DNA from: Microcoleus vaginatus_C
Lineage (GTDB): Bacteria > Cyanobacteriota > Cyanobacteriia > Cyanobacteriales > Microcoleaceae
Reading direction: 5' to 3' (one strand)
Assembly: GCA_040004035.1 (NCBI GenBank)
Contig: JAMPLN010000011.1
DNA: 64,000 bases
Position numbers and translations under genes: made by a program. Each line of letters opens with the position of its first letter. The stretch's first letter is position 1. This document shows, in pieces, positions 1 through 8,787 of this stretch. A model generated the notes under the pieces. It was given only the letters and a program-made list of their open reading frames with translations, did not search any database and had not been told where the DNA came from.

Positions 1-1693
1 GACCCTGTTCCATCACATAAATACAATGACTGTGGCGAATTGTGGACAGACGATGGGTGCTCGCAATTGTCGTCCGATTTTGGGTAATCGTCGCCAGTGA
101 CTTCTGAATCGCTGCTTCCGTCTCATTATCCACCGCAGATGTCGCCTCATCCAAAATCAAAATCGGCGGGTCTTTGAGAATTGCACGGGCGATCGCAATT
201 CTTTGTCTTTGTCCACCAGAAAGCTTTTGACCGCGTTCGCCAACGATAGTATAGTATCCTTGGGGTAGTTGCAGGATAAATTCATCAGCCTGGGCTAACT
301 TAGCAGCATGGATAATTTCGTTGTGACTAGCATCAAAACTACCATAAGCAATATTCTCAGCCACCGTACCGTGAAACAGAAACACATCCTGACTCACCCA
401 ACCGATACAGCGTCGTAATTCCCCAAGTTGTAACTCCCGAATATCGATACCATCAACCAGAATTTGTCCGCCTTGGACTTCGTAAAAGCGTAACAGTAGC
501 TTAACTAAGGTACTTTTACCAGAACCCGTTGCACCGACAATGCCAATATTTGCTCCGCTTGGAATGTGCAATGATAAATCTTGCAGTACATTGGTGTGAT
601 CGTTGTATGCAAAGGTGATATTTTCAAGTTGCACTTCACCGCGTACTGTTTTTAACGGTAAAGGATGCTTCCCTGTGGGAATAGCAAGGGGAGTATCTAA
701 CAATCTCATAACTCGTTTAATAGAAGCCATAGCCCTTTGATACTCGTCCATAATTTCGCTCAAACTGGCAAAAGGCCACAGTAATTGCTGCACAATGAAT
801 ACCATGAAACCGTAAGTTCCCACAGTTAACTGATTATTCGCCACTGCAACCCCACCAAAAAACAGTGTGGCGATGAAACCGATGACAACCACTAATCGAA
901 TCGCAGGATAAAAAGCAGCAGAAAGGGCGATCGCACTAGCGTTACTGCGGCGATAGGCTTCACTGTCAGTAAGGACACGACCTCTTTCGTAGGTTTCAGC
1001 AGTAAAGCTTTTAATTGTGGCAATCCCTGAGAGATTATTAGCTAAACGACTATTGATAAATCCGGCTTTGTCGCGGACATCTGCATAACGGGGTGCGAGT
1101 CGTTTTTGGAATGCTAATGAACCCCAGAATATGAAGGGTGTAGGTAGTATTGCCAACCAAGCTACATTGGGGGCAATGAGAATAAATGAACCGCCTACAG
1201 CTAAAATAGTGGTAATAAATTGCAGAATACTAGCCGCCCCAGAATCGAGAAATCTTTCTAATTGATTGATGTCGTCGTTTAATATTGACAAAAGTGTGCC
1301 TGTAGAGCTTTCTTCAAAGTAGCTCAGTTCTAGTTCTTGTAAATGGCTGTAGGCATCAAGTCGTAACTCATGCTGCATAGTTTGGGCGAGGTTGCGCCAC
1401 AGGCGATCGTAAATAAATTCAGATAGTGATTCTAAAATCCAAATTAGTAAACTTAATAATGAGAGGATTGCCAGTTGTCCGATGATATTAGTAATCCCTA
1501 TTTTGGCAATGATAGAGTTCTCTTTTTCCACTACGACATCTACGGCGACACCGATTAAATATGATGGTGCCAGGTCGAAGATTTTATTGAGGATGGTAAA
1601 GGTTACAGCAGTCCAAACTTGAGGGCGGTAGTTTTTGGCGTAGTGTAATAAACGTAGGAGAGGATGCTGTTTGGTTAATGGCAAAGAGGTCAT
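1..1693 (-). CDS. ABC transporter, fused permease and ATPase (partial, C-terminus off window)
   Basis: Reading the minus strand from the ATG at 1693 gives about 564 codons with no stop before the window edge. The first roughly 310 residues are an ABC exporter membrane domain with several hydrophobic helices. The ATPase domain follows, with Walker A GATGSGKST, the Q-loop region, signature LSGGQRQR, Walker B ILILDEATSAVD and the H-loop histidine (AHRLST or THRLST); only the last few residues are missing. This is the half-transporter (MsbA/HlyB-like) type that works as a dimer in the inner membrane. It lies 27 bp downstream of the DUF1636 relic, in line with the FecB-like and TonB-receptor genes, so siderophore export is the likely role. 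The substrate is inference; a lipid or peptide exporter cannot be excluded. Confidence 0.85.
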   Translation of the reverse strand, partial: MTSLPLTKQHPLLRLLHYAKNYRPQVWTAVTFTILNKIFDLAPSYLIGVAVDVVVEKENSIIAKIGITNIIGQLAILSLLSLLIWILESLSEFIYDRLWRNLAQTMQHELRLDAYSHLQELELSYFEESSTGTLLSILNDDINQLERFLDSGAASILQFITTILAVGGSFILIAPNVAWLAILPTPFIFWGSLAFQKRLAPRYADVRDKAGFINSRLANNLSGIATIKSFTAETYERGRVLTDSEAYRRSNASAIALSAAFYPAIRLVVVIGFIATLFFGGVAVANNQLTVGTYGFMVFIVQQLLWPFASLSEIMDEYQRAMASIKRVMRLLDTPLAIPTGKHPLPLKTVRGEVQLENITFAYNDHTNVLQDLSLHIPSGANIGIVGATGSGKSTLVKLLLRFYEVQGGQILVDGIDIRELQLGELRRCIGWVSQDVFLFHGTVAENIAYGSFDASHNEIIHAAKLAQADEFILQLPQGYYTIVGERGQKLSGGQRQRIAIARAILKDPPILILDEATSAVDNETEAAIQKSLATITQNRTTIASTHRLSTIRHSHCIYVMEQG

Positions 1694-1720
1694 GGTAAAT
1701 GCTGAATCTAGAGAAAATAA

Positions 1721-2122
1721 TTAATCATAATTACCTGGAGTTTCATTGATTAATACAGGGGGTATTTGGGCGAAAATAGCAGACTGTAACAGTTCAGGAA
1801 GCTGTTTCCAAACTACAGTTCCTTTATCGCTTTTGATATACAGTTGCATAAAATCTAGTAATGCAGCGGCACTTTCTCTGGGGGTGAGATTGACGAACAG
1901 ATAAGTGGGTTTGTCTAGACTGGCGACAGATACAACACAGCCATGATTGCACGCCCATAAGCATCCCACTGGTTGAATTTCCACTTCATTGTCTGGGAAT
2001 TGTTCGGCGCCTAGAGTATTCAGCTTGTCAAGTAGAATAGTGCCATCAAAAGGGGGATTTTTTGGTCTTTATGCGGAGGAACGGTGGCAGGATTTACAGA
2101 TAAATAGGGTGTGTTTATACAT
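1721..2122 (-). pseudogene. DUF1636 metal-binding protein gene with in-frame stop
   Basis: From the ATG at 2122 the frame reads MYKHTLFICKSCHRSSA, then TAA (2069-2071), then continues in the same frame as RPKNPPFDGTILLDKLN and on through VGCLWACNHGC to the stop at 1721. The joined product would be about 133 residues, close to the DUF1636 family size. It has the family's CxxC near the N-terminus and a GC-x3-C-x3-C cluster further on, thought to bind metal or an Fe-S cluster. The gene sits 4 bp after the FecB-like gene. The downstream part could start at an internal ATG (1984), but it would lack the first CxxC. Either the gene is dead by one nonsense change or the base is a sequencing error. 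Confidence 0.75.
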
Positions 2123-2126
2123 AGGT

Positions 2127-3203
2127 TTAAGGTGTGTGGACGAGGTATTTGTAGAGATCATCAAGGACAGCATTGGCCGCAGGTAAACTTGAACCAGTCC
2201 AGGTTGAGGGATCAACTAAATAAACATGATTTTTCTGAACTGCATTAAGGCGTTTCCAAAGGGGGCTTTTCTGAATTTTTTCAAAAGCTTCTTTGGCGTT
2301 ATTTCTAATTATAGAAATAAATAGCACGTCTCCATCAGCCTTCTCTAGTTCCTCTTCAGAAATACTGAGCTGTCCATAGGGAGCATTAATATTCTGTGCT
2401 GTTGGACGCTGTAAGCCAACAGTATCTAGAATAGAACCAGCAAACGAGTTTTTCACATCACTCTCAACACCACGATTACCAGAATGTATGTGGATAAATG
2501 AAATTTTTTGTCCCTGGTAGCCATTCTCCTTTAGAGAGTCCGCGTTAATGCCCAAAGCTATTTTCAAGGTTTCAATTTTTTTGTAGTAATTCTTCCACGC
2601 TTCTTTAGCTTCTTTTTCCTTGCCTAAAACCTGAGCGACAAAATCAAAGTGCTTTGACCAATCGAGAGGTTTTTTAAACTTTCCCAACACGGTAGGAGCA
2701 ATTTTTGAAAGTAAGGGGTAAACACTCTTGTCAATGTTTTCCCAGCCCAAAATCAAATCTGGCTTAAGCAAGGATATTTTCTCTAGATTGGGTTGAGAAC
2801 GTCCCAGAAATTCTACCCCATTGCTGATAAGTAACTTACGATCGTCTAGAAAATAAGTGCTGCCAAGGGGCTTTACTCCCAGAAGAAGGGCATTATTGAG
2901 AGTTAAGGCAGATAACGTAATGACACGTTTCGGGGCAGTAGGAATACAAGTTTCACCCATAACGTGCTGAAACGAATGGCACTCTGCAATGCCCGATTCA
3001 ATAGGTATTTGAATGTTGTGGCGATCTTTAGGAGTACAGGCTGTGACAAGCAAAAGTCCTATCACGCCCAAAGACAGCCAAGTAACGAAGCGGCTTATGT
3101 ATCTTCGTCTCTTTCCTTTGCGGTTAGAATTGCCAAGAAATCGTACCTTGAATTGTAATGTCTTCTCCAGCAAAAAGCCGATTTCGATTGAAAGAACTTT
3201 CAA
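2127..3203 (-). CDS. FecB-like iron-siderophore substrate-binding lipoprotein
   Basis: The 358-residue product has a positively charged N-terminus, a hydrophobic segment and a lipobox (LLVTAC, Cys about 56), so it is probably lipid-anchored at the cytoplasmic membrane facing the periplasm. The rest matches the class III (FecB/BtuF/FhuD) binding-protein fold: the APKRVITLS strand, a GVKPLGSTYF loop, a LLKPDLILGWE motif and a C-terminal SSLPAANAVLDDL helix. These proteins carry ferric siderophores to an ABC importer. The chosen ATG at 3203 makes the gene overlap the receptor by 80 bp; no other ATG precedes the lipobox, so either this overlap is real or a non-ATG start is used. It is part of the same operon as the receptor. 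Confidence 0.85.
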   Translation of the reverse strand: MKVLSIEIGFLLEKTLQFKVRFLGNSNRKGKRRRYISRFVTWLSLGVIGLLLVTACTPKDRHNIQIPIESGIAECHSFQHVMGETCIPTAPKRVITLSALTLNNALLLGVKPLGSTYFLDDRKLLISNGVEFLGRSQPNLEKISLLKPDLILGWENIDKSVYPLLSKIAPTVLGKFKKPLDWSKHFDFVAQVLGKEKEAKEAWKNYYKKIETLKIALGINADSLKENGYQGQKISFIHIHSGNRGVESDVKNSFAGSILDTVGLQRPTAQNINAPYGQLSISEEELEKADGDVLFISIIRNNAKEAFEKIQKSPLWKRLNAVQKNHVYLVDPSTWTGSSLPAANAVLDDLYKYLVHTP

Positions 3204-6200
3204 AATACTCTACTCCGAATAGATTCTTGACATTGAGCGATGTTCTCCAATTATCTTGTTGGTAAAATATGGCGGCATCTGTCCGTAAATAGCTAGGTAT
3301 CTCAAATGAATTGTCTAAATCACCCTGACGCTCACCAACATAGAAAAGCCCTAAGCCAAAACCCAATCCTTTTAATTTACCCGCTTGAATCTCATAGGTT
3401 GTCCACAAATTGAAAGAATGTTTTGGCACGTTAGCAAGTCGATTTCCTACAGGCAGAGCATTATCTTCTTCGATGCGAGCATCAGTGTAAGCATAACCAG
3501 CAAGGATATTCCATCCTGGTAAGATTGCACCTGACAGATTCATCTCTATCCCTCTGCTACGTTGTTTGCCTGTTTGAACAGAAAAGTCAGGATTGACTGG
3601 ATCGTTGGTTAAAACATTGGAGAGGAGTAGATCGTAAAATGCAAGTGTTGCAGATAATCTGTCACTTAAATCTGCTTTTACTCCAACTTCATATTGTGTA
3701 CCTCTTTCTGGTTGAAATTGTGCATTTTCAAAACTGCGCCCATTAACAGGAGAAAAAGATTGGCTGTAGCTGGCATAAAGGGAAATTGGTGGAATGGGTT
3801 GATAAACAATACCAACACGAGGACTAAAGGCATTTTCTGATTGTTCCTGTTCCGTGCTAGCTTCCCGATCCTTTACTGTCTGAGTGAACGTATCAAAACG
3901 TAAACCTAGTAATAGCTTCAAATTTTCGGCTATTGTAATCTGATCTTGAGTATAGATTCCTAATGCTGTTCTGTCAGTAGCATTATCAAACGCGAAGGCA
4001 GGAGTAGAATCAATCGGCTGCCCAAAAACAGGGTTGAATATATCAATAGGTGAGCCAGTTATTGCAGTGCCAGTATCTCTATTGTAGAAATCGTTAAAAT
4101 CAAATCCAAGTGTTAACTGGTGTTCTATTGATCCAGTTGAAATTTTTCCAGTTACATCCGATGCAAGTACGTAAGAAGTAATATCGCGTGTTGTGTCCAA
4201 GAATCGACGATTTAAAGTTCGATTGTCAGGCTGTAGACCAGTTGGCAAAGCAAGATTGGATACTTTTAAATCATAAAATGATGCAAAAAATGCATGGCGT
4301 AGTGACCAGGAATCACTGAACTCATGCTCTAATCTATATCCAACTCGGCCAAGATTCACTTTTTGATTGGCGTTAGACTCGTTGTAGTTGCGGTTATGTG
4401 ATATTTCTCCATTAGGATTAAAAAGCACAGATCCAAGAGCTGGCACACCTGTTGGGGGAGGAACACTATCGTTGACATAATCCCCTTCAAGGGTTAACTT
4501 TGTTGTATCACTAATCGCCCAACTCAAGACAGGAGCTATCTGAAAATTTTTATTTTCTATGAGATCAATAGAACTACCAGCACTTCTATAGGATGTATTT
4601 AATCGGTATAGAACATTGCCACGATTGTCTAGTGGACCAGACAAATCAATCGCACCTTGATAGAAATCATAATTGCCAACTGTTGCGTTGAACTCATAGA
4701 ACGGTTCACGTAAGGGCTGTTTTGTGACTGTATTGATGGTTCCACCGGGATTGCCCTGCCCAAATAAAACGGAGGCTGGACCTTTAAGGACTTCTACTCT
4801 TTCAACATTGGAAAACCCAGTTGAAAGACCACCCACAAAGTCAGGTATACCATTTGTTAGATTATTACCTGAAAAATTTTCGATTAAAAAACCGCGAATC
4901 CGGTAGAAACTTCCTTGATAGTAGGGAGGATTTCCCGTAACCACACCACTGATATTTCTCAGAGCTTCTTCTTGACGGGTCACATTTTGATCGCGCAACA
5001 CTTCTTGAGGCACTACCTGAATCGATTGGGGAATGTCACGCAAGGGTGTGTCGGTTCGTGTTCCCACACTGCTATTTGGCACGCGATAGGCATCTCGAAC
5101 GCCTGTAACAACAATAATATTCACCTCATCATCTTCTGACTCTGCCATAGTTGTTGAAAGAGTAGAAGAAATCACCAAACCCCGCTCATTTGTGGAAACC
5201 TGAGTCCTAGGCAATCCATCAATCCCCGTAATCAAAACCTGCACAAACGTAGGTGATACCTGAGTTACCGAAATATTGGCAATTCCCTCTGCAGGATTTT
5301 CGACTTTAAACTCATTACCCTCAGCAAGAGAAAGCACCGCATTGGGAATATCTGTATAAAAAGTTTGTCCTTGTGTGCGAGTGGTGGGAGTGGCGAGAGT
5401 AGTTCCTGCTTCTGTTTCCAGAGTGATGTCGATACCCTGTTCTGTCGGCGCGATCTTAACCCCAATAATTTTGACGATCGCCGCATCTGCTTGCGCCCTC
5501 CACTCTTGCACTGTGGTTGCAGTTGGCTGCAAATCACTGACGCGGATAATCGCTGAAGTTGCTAAATTTGATTCCGTGACAGTCTCAGTTTCAAGGGGAA
5601 CTGGCGGCGATGATGATAATTTAGGATCTGCTTTTTCGGTAGGAATTGGGGTAGATTTTTCTTCTGCCCCTGCTGGTAGCGCCATGCCACCGGCCAAACT
5701 ACCCGCCGCATCCGCTTGTGCCATCCACTCTTGCACTGTGGTTGCAGTTGGCTGCAAATCACTGACGCGGATAATCGGTGAAGTTGCTAAATTTGATTCC
5801 GTGACAGTCTCAGTTGCAAGGGGAACTGACGGCGATGATGATAATTCAGGATCTGCTTTTTCGGTAGGAATTGGGGTAGATTTTTCTTCTGCCCCTGCTG
5901 GTAGCGCCATGCCACCGGCCAAACTACCCGCCGCATCCGCTTGTGCCATCCACTGTTGCCCTGTAGTTGCAGTTGGCTGCAAATCACTGACGCTGCCGAT
6001 AGTCGGTGAAGTTGCTAGATTTGATTCCCTGACAGGCTCAGTTTCAAGGGGAACTGGCGGCGATGATGATAATTTAGGATCTGCTTTTTCGGTAGGAATT
6101 GGGGTAGATTTTTCTTCTGCCCCTGCTGGTAGCGCCCAGCCACCGGCAAAACTACCCGACACAACCACTAACAAAGCTAACTTTACCGACAAATTAATTG

Positions 6201-6234
6201 GCAAATTTACTAAAGCGCTTTTCATACTGGTCAT
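3124..6234 (-). CDS. TonB-dependent siderophore receptor with AMIN domain
   Basis: This 1036-residue outer-membrane protein would import ferric siderophores using TonB energy. It starts with a signal peptide ending near LPAGAEE. Three near-identical repeats of about 75 residues (roughly 27-252) follow, then an AMIN domain (about 253-360). The plug (TDTPLRDIPQSIQVVPQEVL and on) begins near residue 390, and a 22-strand-type beta-barrel ends in the classic C-terminal Phe (ISWQF). An AMIN domain before the plug is typical of cyanobacterial siderophore receptors. The gene is preceded by the 17-bp operator-like motif also found before the AraC gene and is the first gene of the probable iron operon. 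The N-terminal repeats carry copies of the sequence around the signal cleavage site, which is odd. Confidence 0.93.
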   Translation of the reverse strand: MTSMKSALVNLPINLSVKLALLVVVSGSFAGGWALPAGAEEKSTPIPTEKADPKLSSSPPVPLETEPVRESNLATSPTIGSVSDLQPTATTGQQWMAQADAAGSLAGGMALPAGAEEKSTPIPTEKADPELSSSPSVPLATETVTESNLATSPIIRVSDLQPTATTVQEWMAQADAAGSLAGGMALPAGAEEKSTPIPTEKADPKLSSSPPVPLETETVTESNLATSAIIRVSDLQPTATTVQEWRAQADAAIVKIIGVKIAPTEQGIDITLETEAGTTLATPTTRTQGQTFYTDIPNAVLSLAEGNEFKVENPAEGIANISVTQVSPTFVQVLITGIDGLPRTQVSTNERGLVISSTLSTTMAESEDDEVNIIVVTGVRDAYRVPNSSVGTRTDTPLRDIPQSIQVVPQEVLRDQNVTRQEEALRNISGVVTGNPPYYQGSFYRIRGFLIENFSGNNLTNGIPDFVGGLSTGFSNVERVEVLKGPASVLFGQGNPGGTINTVTKQPLREPFYEFNATVGNYDFYQGAIDLSGPLDNRGNVLYRLNTSYRSAGSSIDLIENKNFQIAPVLSWAISDTTKLTLEGDYVNDSVPPPTGVPALGSVLFNPNGEISHNRNYNESNANQKVNLGRVGYRLEHEFSDSWSLRHAFFASFYDLKVSNLALPTGLQPDNRTLNRRFLDTTRDITSYVLASDVTGKISTGSIEHQLTLGFDFNDFYNRDTGTAITGSPIDIFNPVFGQPIDSTPAFAFDNATDRTALGIYTQDQITIAENLKLLLGLRFDTFTQTVKDREASTEQEQSENAFSPRVGIVYQPIPPISLYASYSQSFSPVNGRSFENAQFQPERGTQYEVGVKADLSDRLSATLAFYDLLLSNVLTNDPVNPDFSVQTGKQRSRGIEMNLSGAILPGWNILAGYAYTDARIEEDNALPVGNRLANVPKHSFNLWTTYEIQAGKLKGLGFGLGLFYVGERQGDLDNSFEIPSYLRTDAAIFYQQDNWRTSLNVKNLFGVEYFESSFNRNRLFAGEDITIQGTISWQF
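5481..6158. repeat. Three tandem 225/225/228-bp repeats inside the receptor gene
   Basis: The block starting CCGCATC(C/T)GCTTG recurs at 5481, 5706 and 5931, and the GTAGATTTTT marker at 5651, 5876 and 6104. The units are nearly identical at DNA level; one is a codon longer. Each encodes a GGxALPAGAEEKSTPIPTEK-type stretch followed by a Ser/Pro/Thr-rich linker and SDLQPTATT. The high DNA identity implies recent duplication. Confidence 0.9.
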
Positions 6235-6259
6235 AACTCCTTACACCAAAAACAAACTA

Positions 6260-6276
6260 TTGCAACTTATTTGCAA
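6260..6276. promoter_or_regulatory. Operator-like motif upstream of the TonB receptor
   Basis: TTGCAACTTATTTGCAA, two palindromic TTGCAA half-sites with centres 11 bp apart (one helical turn), lies 25 bp upstream of the receptor ATG. The exact reverse complement occurs before the AraC-family gene. It is the likely binding site of that regulator. Confidence 0.6.
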
Positions 6277-6358
6277 TTAACCAAAGTTAGTGTAAAGAAA
6301 TCAATCTCGCCCTGTCTATCCAAAAACCGCCAATCACGATCCAAAAACCGCCATTCTG

Positions 6359-7366
6359 CTAGAAATGTTTGCTGACAAGCTTTTTCCCTGCTACGCATTG
6401 ACTCGGCGCGATCCCAAACTGTCGCTTAAAGGCAGCAGCAAAATGTCCGAAATGTCCATAGCCGACTAGGTTTGCCACCTCTGCCACTGTGCGATCGCCC
6501 TGACGCAACAGACACTCGGCGCGTACCAAGCGTTGCTCTGTCACATAGCCCAATACCGTAGTTTTAAAAAGAGTCTGAAAGCCTCGCTGGAGAGTGCGCT
6601 CGCTCACCCCCACCAGTTGCGCCAACTCAGACAACAACGGCGGATACTCCAGTTGGTTTGTCAAAATTTCTTTAGCATAGTGCAATCGCGCGATCGTATC
6701 AGGACGCAGTTTCGGGGCTGTCACAGGAGCAATACGATCCGCCATCACCAGATCGATCTGCATCGCCAATAGTTCCCAGACTTTCCCCTGCAAATACATC
6801 TGCTTTGCCGCCCCATGATAGGGCGCATTCCAAATCTGTTGGGCTAGCGCTCGCATGGCGACTGTCCCTGTCGGATAAAACGAAGCTTTCCAGTCCTGCT
6901 CTTTACAAAGCAGCGATCGTAGGTTTTCCCGTGACGGCTCATCTTGACCAAATAGCGGCTCTAGCAAAGCTGGCTCTAGCTCCACATTAACCGTTATTAA
7001 TCGCTGTCCACTGTAATGCTGTTCCCCATAACTAGGCGAAATGCCACTCCCTGAAAAATAGGCACGATTTTTGCCCAGTGTTGGGTGTACGCCTTGGGTG
7101 TCTATAGTGCCTGACAGCAACACATAGATCTGGATTAAGTGGTCATGGTCAGGGACTTTCACAGTCCAATCTTGTTGGCAAGTGCAATCCGACAAATTTA
7201 ACCATATCCCTGATGCTAGCTGTAAATCGCGACTGTAGCCAGAACCCAGACAGGATGGCATTTGCCAAACTGTTTCAAAGCTGTCGATCGCAGTCTGAGG
7301 GTTTTGCGATCGGTTTGTCGAGTCCCACAATTCATTCCAGTCCGATCGAGTTAAGGTAAACGTCAT
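6359..7366 (-). CDS. AraC-family transcriptional regulator (PchR-like)
   Basis: The product is 335 residues. The C-terminal 100 residues (about 228-330) carry two helix-turn-helix motifs of the AraC/XylS type (LLSELAQLVGVSERTLQRGF and VAEVANLVGYGHFGHFAAAF, then FKRQFGIAPSQ). The N-terminal part resembles the ligand-sensing region of PchR-type regulators, which bind siderophores and activate receptor genes in iron starvation. It lies directly upstream of the receptor on the same strand, with an 124-bp gap. A 17-bp motif 28 bp before its start is the reverse complement of the one before the receptor, suggesting that it controls both the receptor operon and itself. The ligand is not visible from sequence. 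Confidence 0.9.
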   Translation of the reverse strand: MTFTLTRSDWNELWDSTNRSQNPQTAIDSFETVWQMPSCLGSGYSRDLQLASGIWLNLSDCTCQQDWTVKVPDHDHLIQIYVLLSGTIDTQGVHPTLGKNRAYFSGSGISPSYGEQHYSGQRLITVNVELEPALLEPLFGQDEPSRENLRSLLCKEQDWKASFYPTGTVAMRALAQQIWNAPYHGAAKQMYLQGKVWELLAMQIDLVMADRIAPVTAPKLRPDTIARLHYAKEILTNQLEYPPLLSELAQLVGVSERTLQRGFQTLFKTTVLGYVTEQRLVRAECLLRQGDRTVAEVANLVGYGHFGHFAAAFKRQFGIAPSQCVAGKKLVSKHF

Positions 7367-7394
7367 GGTGCATTAGAAATAGTGATACTACTAC

Positions 7395-7411
7395 TTGCAA
7401 ATAAGTTGCAA
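7395..7411. promoter_or_regulatory. Operator-like motif upstream of the AraC-family gene
   Basis: TTGCAAATAAGTTGCAA is the exact reverse complement of the motif at 6260-6276. It suggests autoregulation. The orientation relative to the gene is opposite to that at the receptor. Confidence 0.55.
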
Positions 7412-7526
7412 TAATCTTACCCTATTTCTCAGAAATGGTTAGCCTATTACTTACCAGCTCGATCGAGATCAAGACTCGATCGCGCAGCGTTTCGCTGCGT
7501 TAGATTCGCTCTCAGTTCGCGATCGC

Positions 7527-7598
7527 AAAAACCCGTTTTCTTCACGTAATGTGGTCATATACGCTCGATCGCGACAACGAGAAACCGGGTTTTTTTTT
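7527..7598. repeat. Dispersed GAAACCGGGTTT-type inverted repeat
   Basis: AAAAACCCGTTTTCTTC at 7527 and GAGAAACCGGGTTTTTT at 7579 face each other across about 35 bp and could form a long hairpin. Related pairs occur at 10391-10458 and 61809-61835. The rest of the 7412-7738 gap holds GATCGCG-rich sequence and a small GCAGCG/CGCTGC hairpin but no gene. Confidence 0.6.
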
Positions 7599-7738
7599 AA
7601 TAGGGTGCGATCGCGAACTGGATCTGCCAACAGCCTCGGTTAATGATGAAGGCTTTTTTCGGTGATTGTACGAATTGAAGAAGGCAAATCGATCGGCTAA
7701 AATTGTGTAATTGTTGAGCTTGCGGTGCGGGTGCAGCT

Positions 7739-8470
7739 ATGACTTACAGCTTGAGAATTGTCGATTTGCCAACGAGTGAACGGCCACGGGAACGGTTGAT
7801 GGCGGGCGGCCCGAAAAGTTTGGCGACTGCAGAATTGATTGCGATTCTTCTGGGTACTGGTCAGGGACCCGGCAAACTTTCCGCCGTCGGGCTCGGACAG
7901 TATATTTTAAATCAGTTGAGTTTGCACCACCGTGATCCTCTGGCTGTGCTACGCACTATTAGCGTTCAGGAGTTGACGCAGATTCACGGGATTGGCCCTG
8001 CCAAGGCAACTTCGATTTTGGCTGCAGTCGAGTTAGGGAAGCGGGTGTTTCAGTCGCGGCCGCCGGAAATGGCTGTGGTTGACTCTCCCCAAGCGGCGGC
8101 GGATGCCCTGAGTCAGGATTTGATGTGGCAGTCTCAGGAACGTTTTGCTGTGGTGTTGCTGGATGTGAAAAATCGGTTGCTGGGTACTCAGGTAATTACG
8201 ATCGGCACAGCAACGGAAACTTTGGCTCACCCACGGGATATATTTCGGGAGGTGATCCGCCAGGGGGCGACGCGGGCGATTATCTCGCACAATCACCCCT
8301 CCGGGATTGTGGAGCCAAGCCCGGAGGATATTGCTTTGACGCGACAGTTGCTGGCGGGAGCGCAGTTTTTGTCGATTCCGCTGCTGGATCACTTGATTTT
8401 GGGGAATGGCGATTTTCGGAGCTTGCGGCAGACGACGACGCTTTGGGACGAGTATCCCCAGGGCGATTGA
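7739..8470 (+). CDS. radC: RadC-family JAB-domain protein
   Basis: The 243-residue product has the full RadC layout: an N-terminal helix-hairpin-helix region (LATAELIAILLGTG and QIHGIGPAKA, residues 28-90) and a C-terminal JAB/MPN metallo-domain with HNHPSG (184-189) followed by SPEDIALT. The His, His and Asp of this motif should bind zinc. The biochemical role of RadC is unsettled; it is linked to DNA repair and recombination only by name and context, so no substrate is assigned. The ATG follows a GTGCGGGTGCAGCT leader with a weak ribosome site. It is a single-gene unit with no co-directional neighbour nearby. Confidence 0.93.
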   Translation: MTYSLRIVDLPTSERPRERLMAGGPKSLATAELIAILLGTGQGPGKLSAVGLGQYILNQLSLHHRDPLAVLRTISVQELTQIHGIGPAKATSILAAVELGKRVFQSRPPEMAVVDSPQAAADALSQDLMWQSQERFAVVLLDVKNRLLGTQVITIGTATETLAHPRDIFREVIRQGATRAIISHNHPSGIVEPSPEDIALTRQLLAGAQFLSIPLLDHLILGNGDFRSLRQTTTLWDEYPQGD

Positions 8471-8787
8471 ACTCTTATACTTAACTAATTTCATTGCTAT
8501 CATTAGTTATTTGTATCTTTGGGTTCTCCCACGGCCTAATCAGCTCTGAGAGCAGGCAAATTTTCCGGCTGGAGTCCCCCGCGAGAGCCTGTTTTGGCTG
8601 AATGTCGCTGCTGATACTTCGTTTCGAGCACAACTCGGTTAATCTAGTATAGGTAGGCTGAAGAGGTCGCTAATCCGATTTTTTTTGAGCATACTAAACG
8701 TATACTAAACCAGCACCTAAATACCCATTTATTAAGAAATTATTAAATGGGATGTAAAATACACGGTGTGGTGATAGGAGGAGAACT
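8471..8787. other. Intergenic stretch with an 11-bp-phased direct repeat
   Basis: No gene is seen. ATACTAAAC occurs at 8691-8699 and 8702-8710, spaced one helical turn apart and about 80 bp before the DUF1815 start; this may be a regulator site. A good ribosome site (AGGAGGAGAA) precedes the GTG at 8788. Confidence 0.4.

Noticed and set aside
5375..6280. A 301-codon plus-strand open frame opposite the receptor gene
   Set aside because: It is the antisense shadow of the tandem repeats and would encode only repeated low-complexity peptides.
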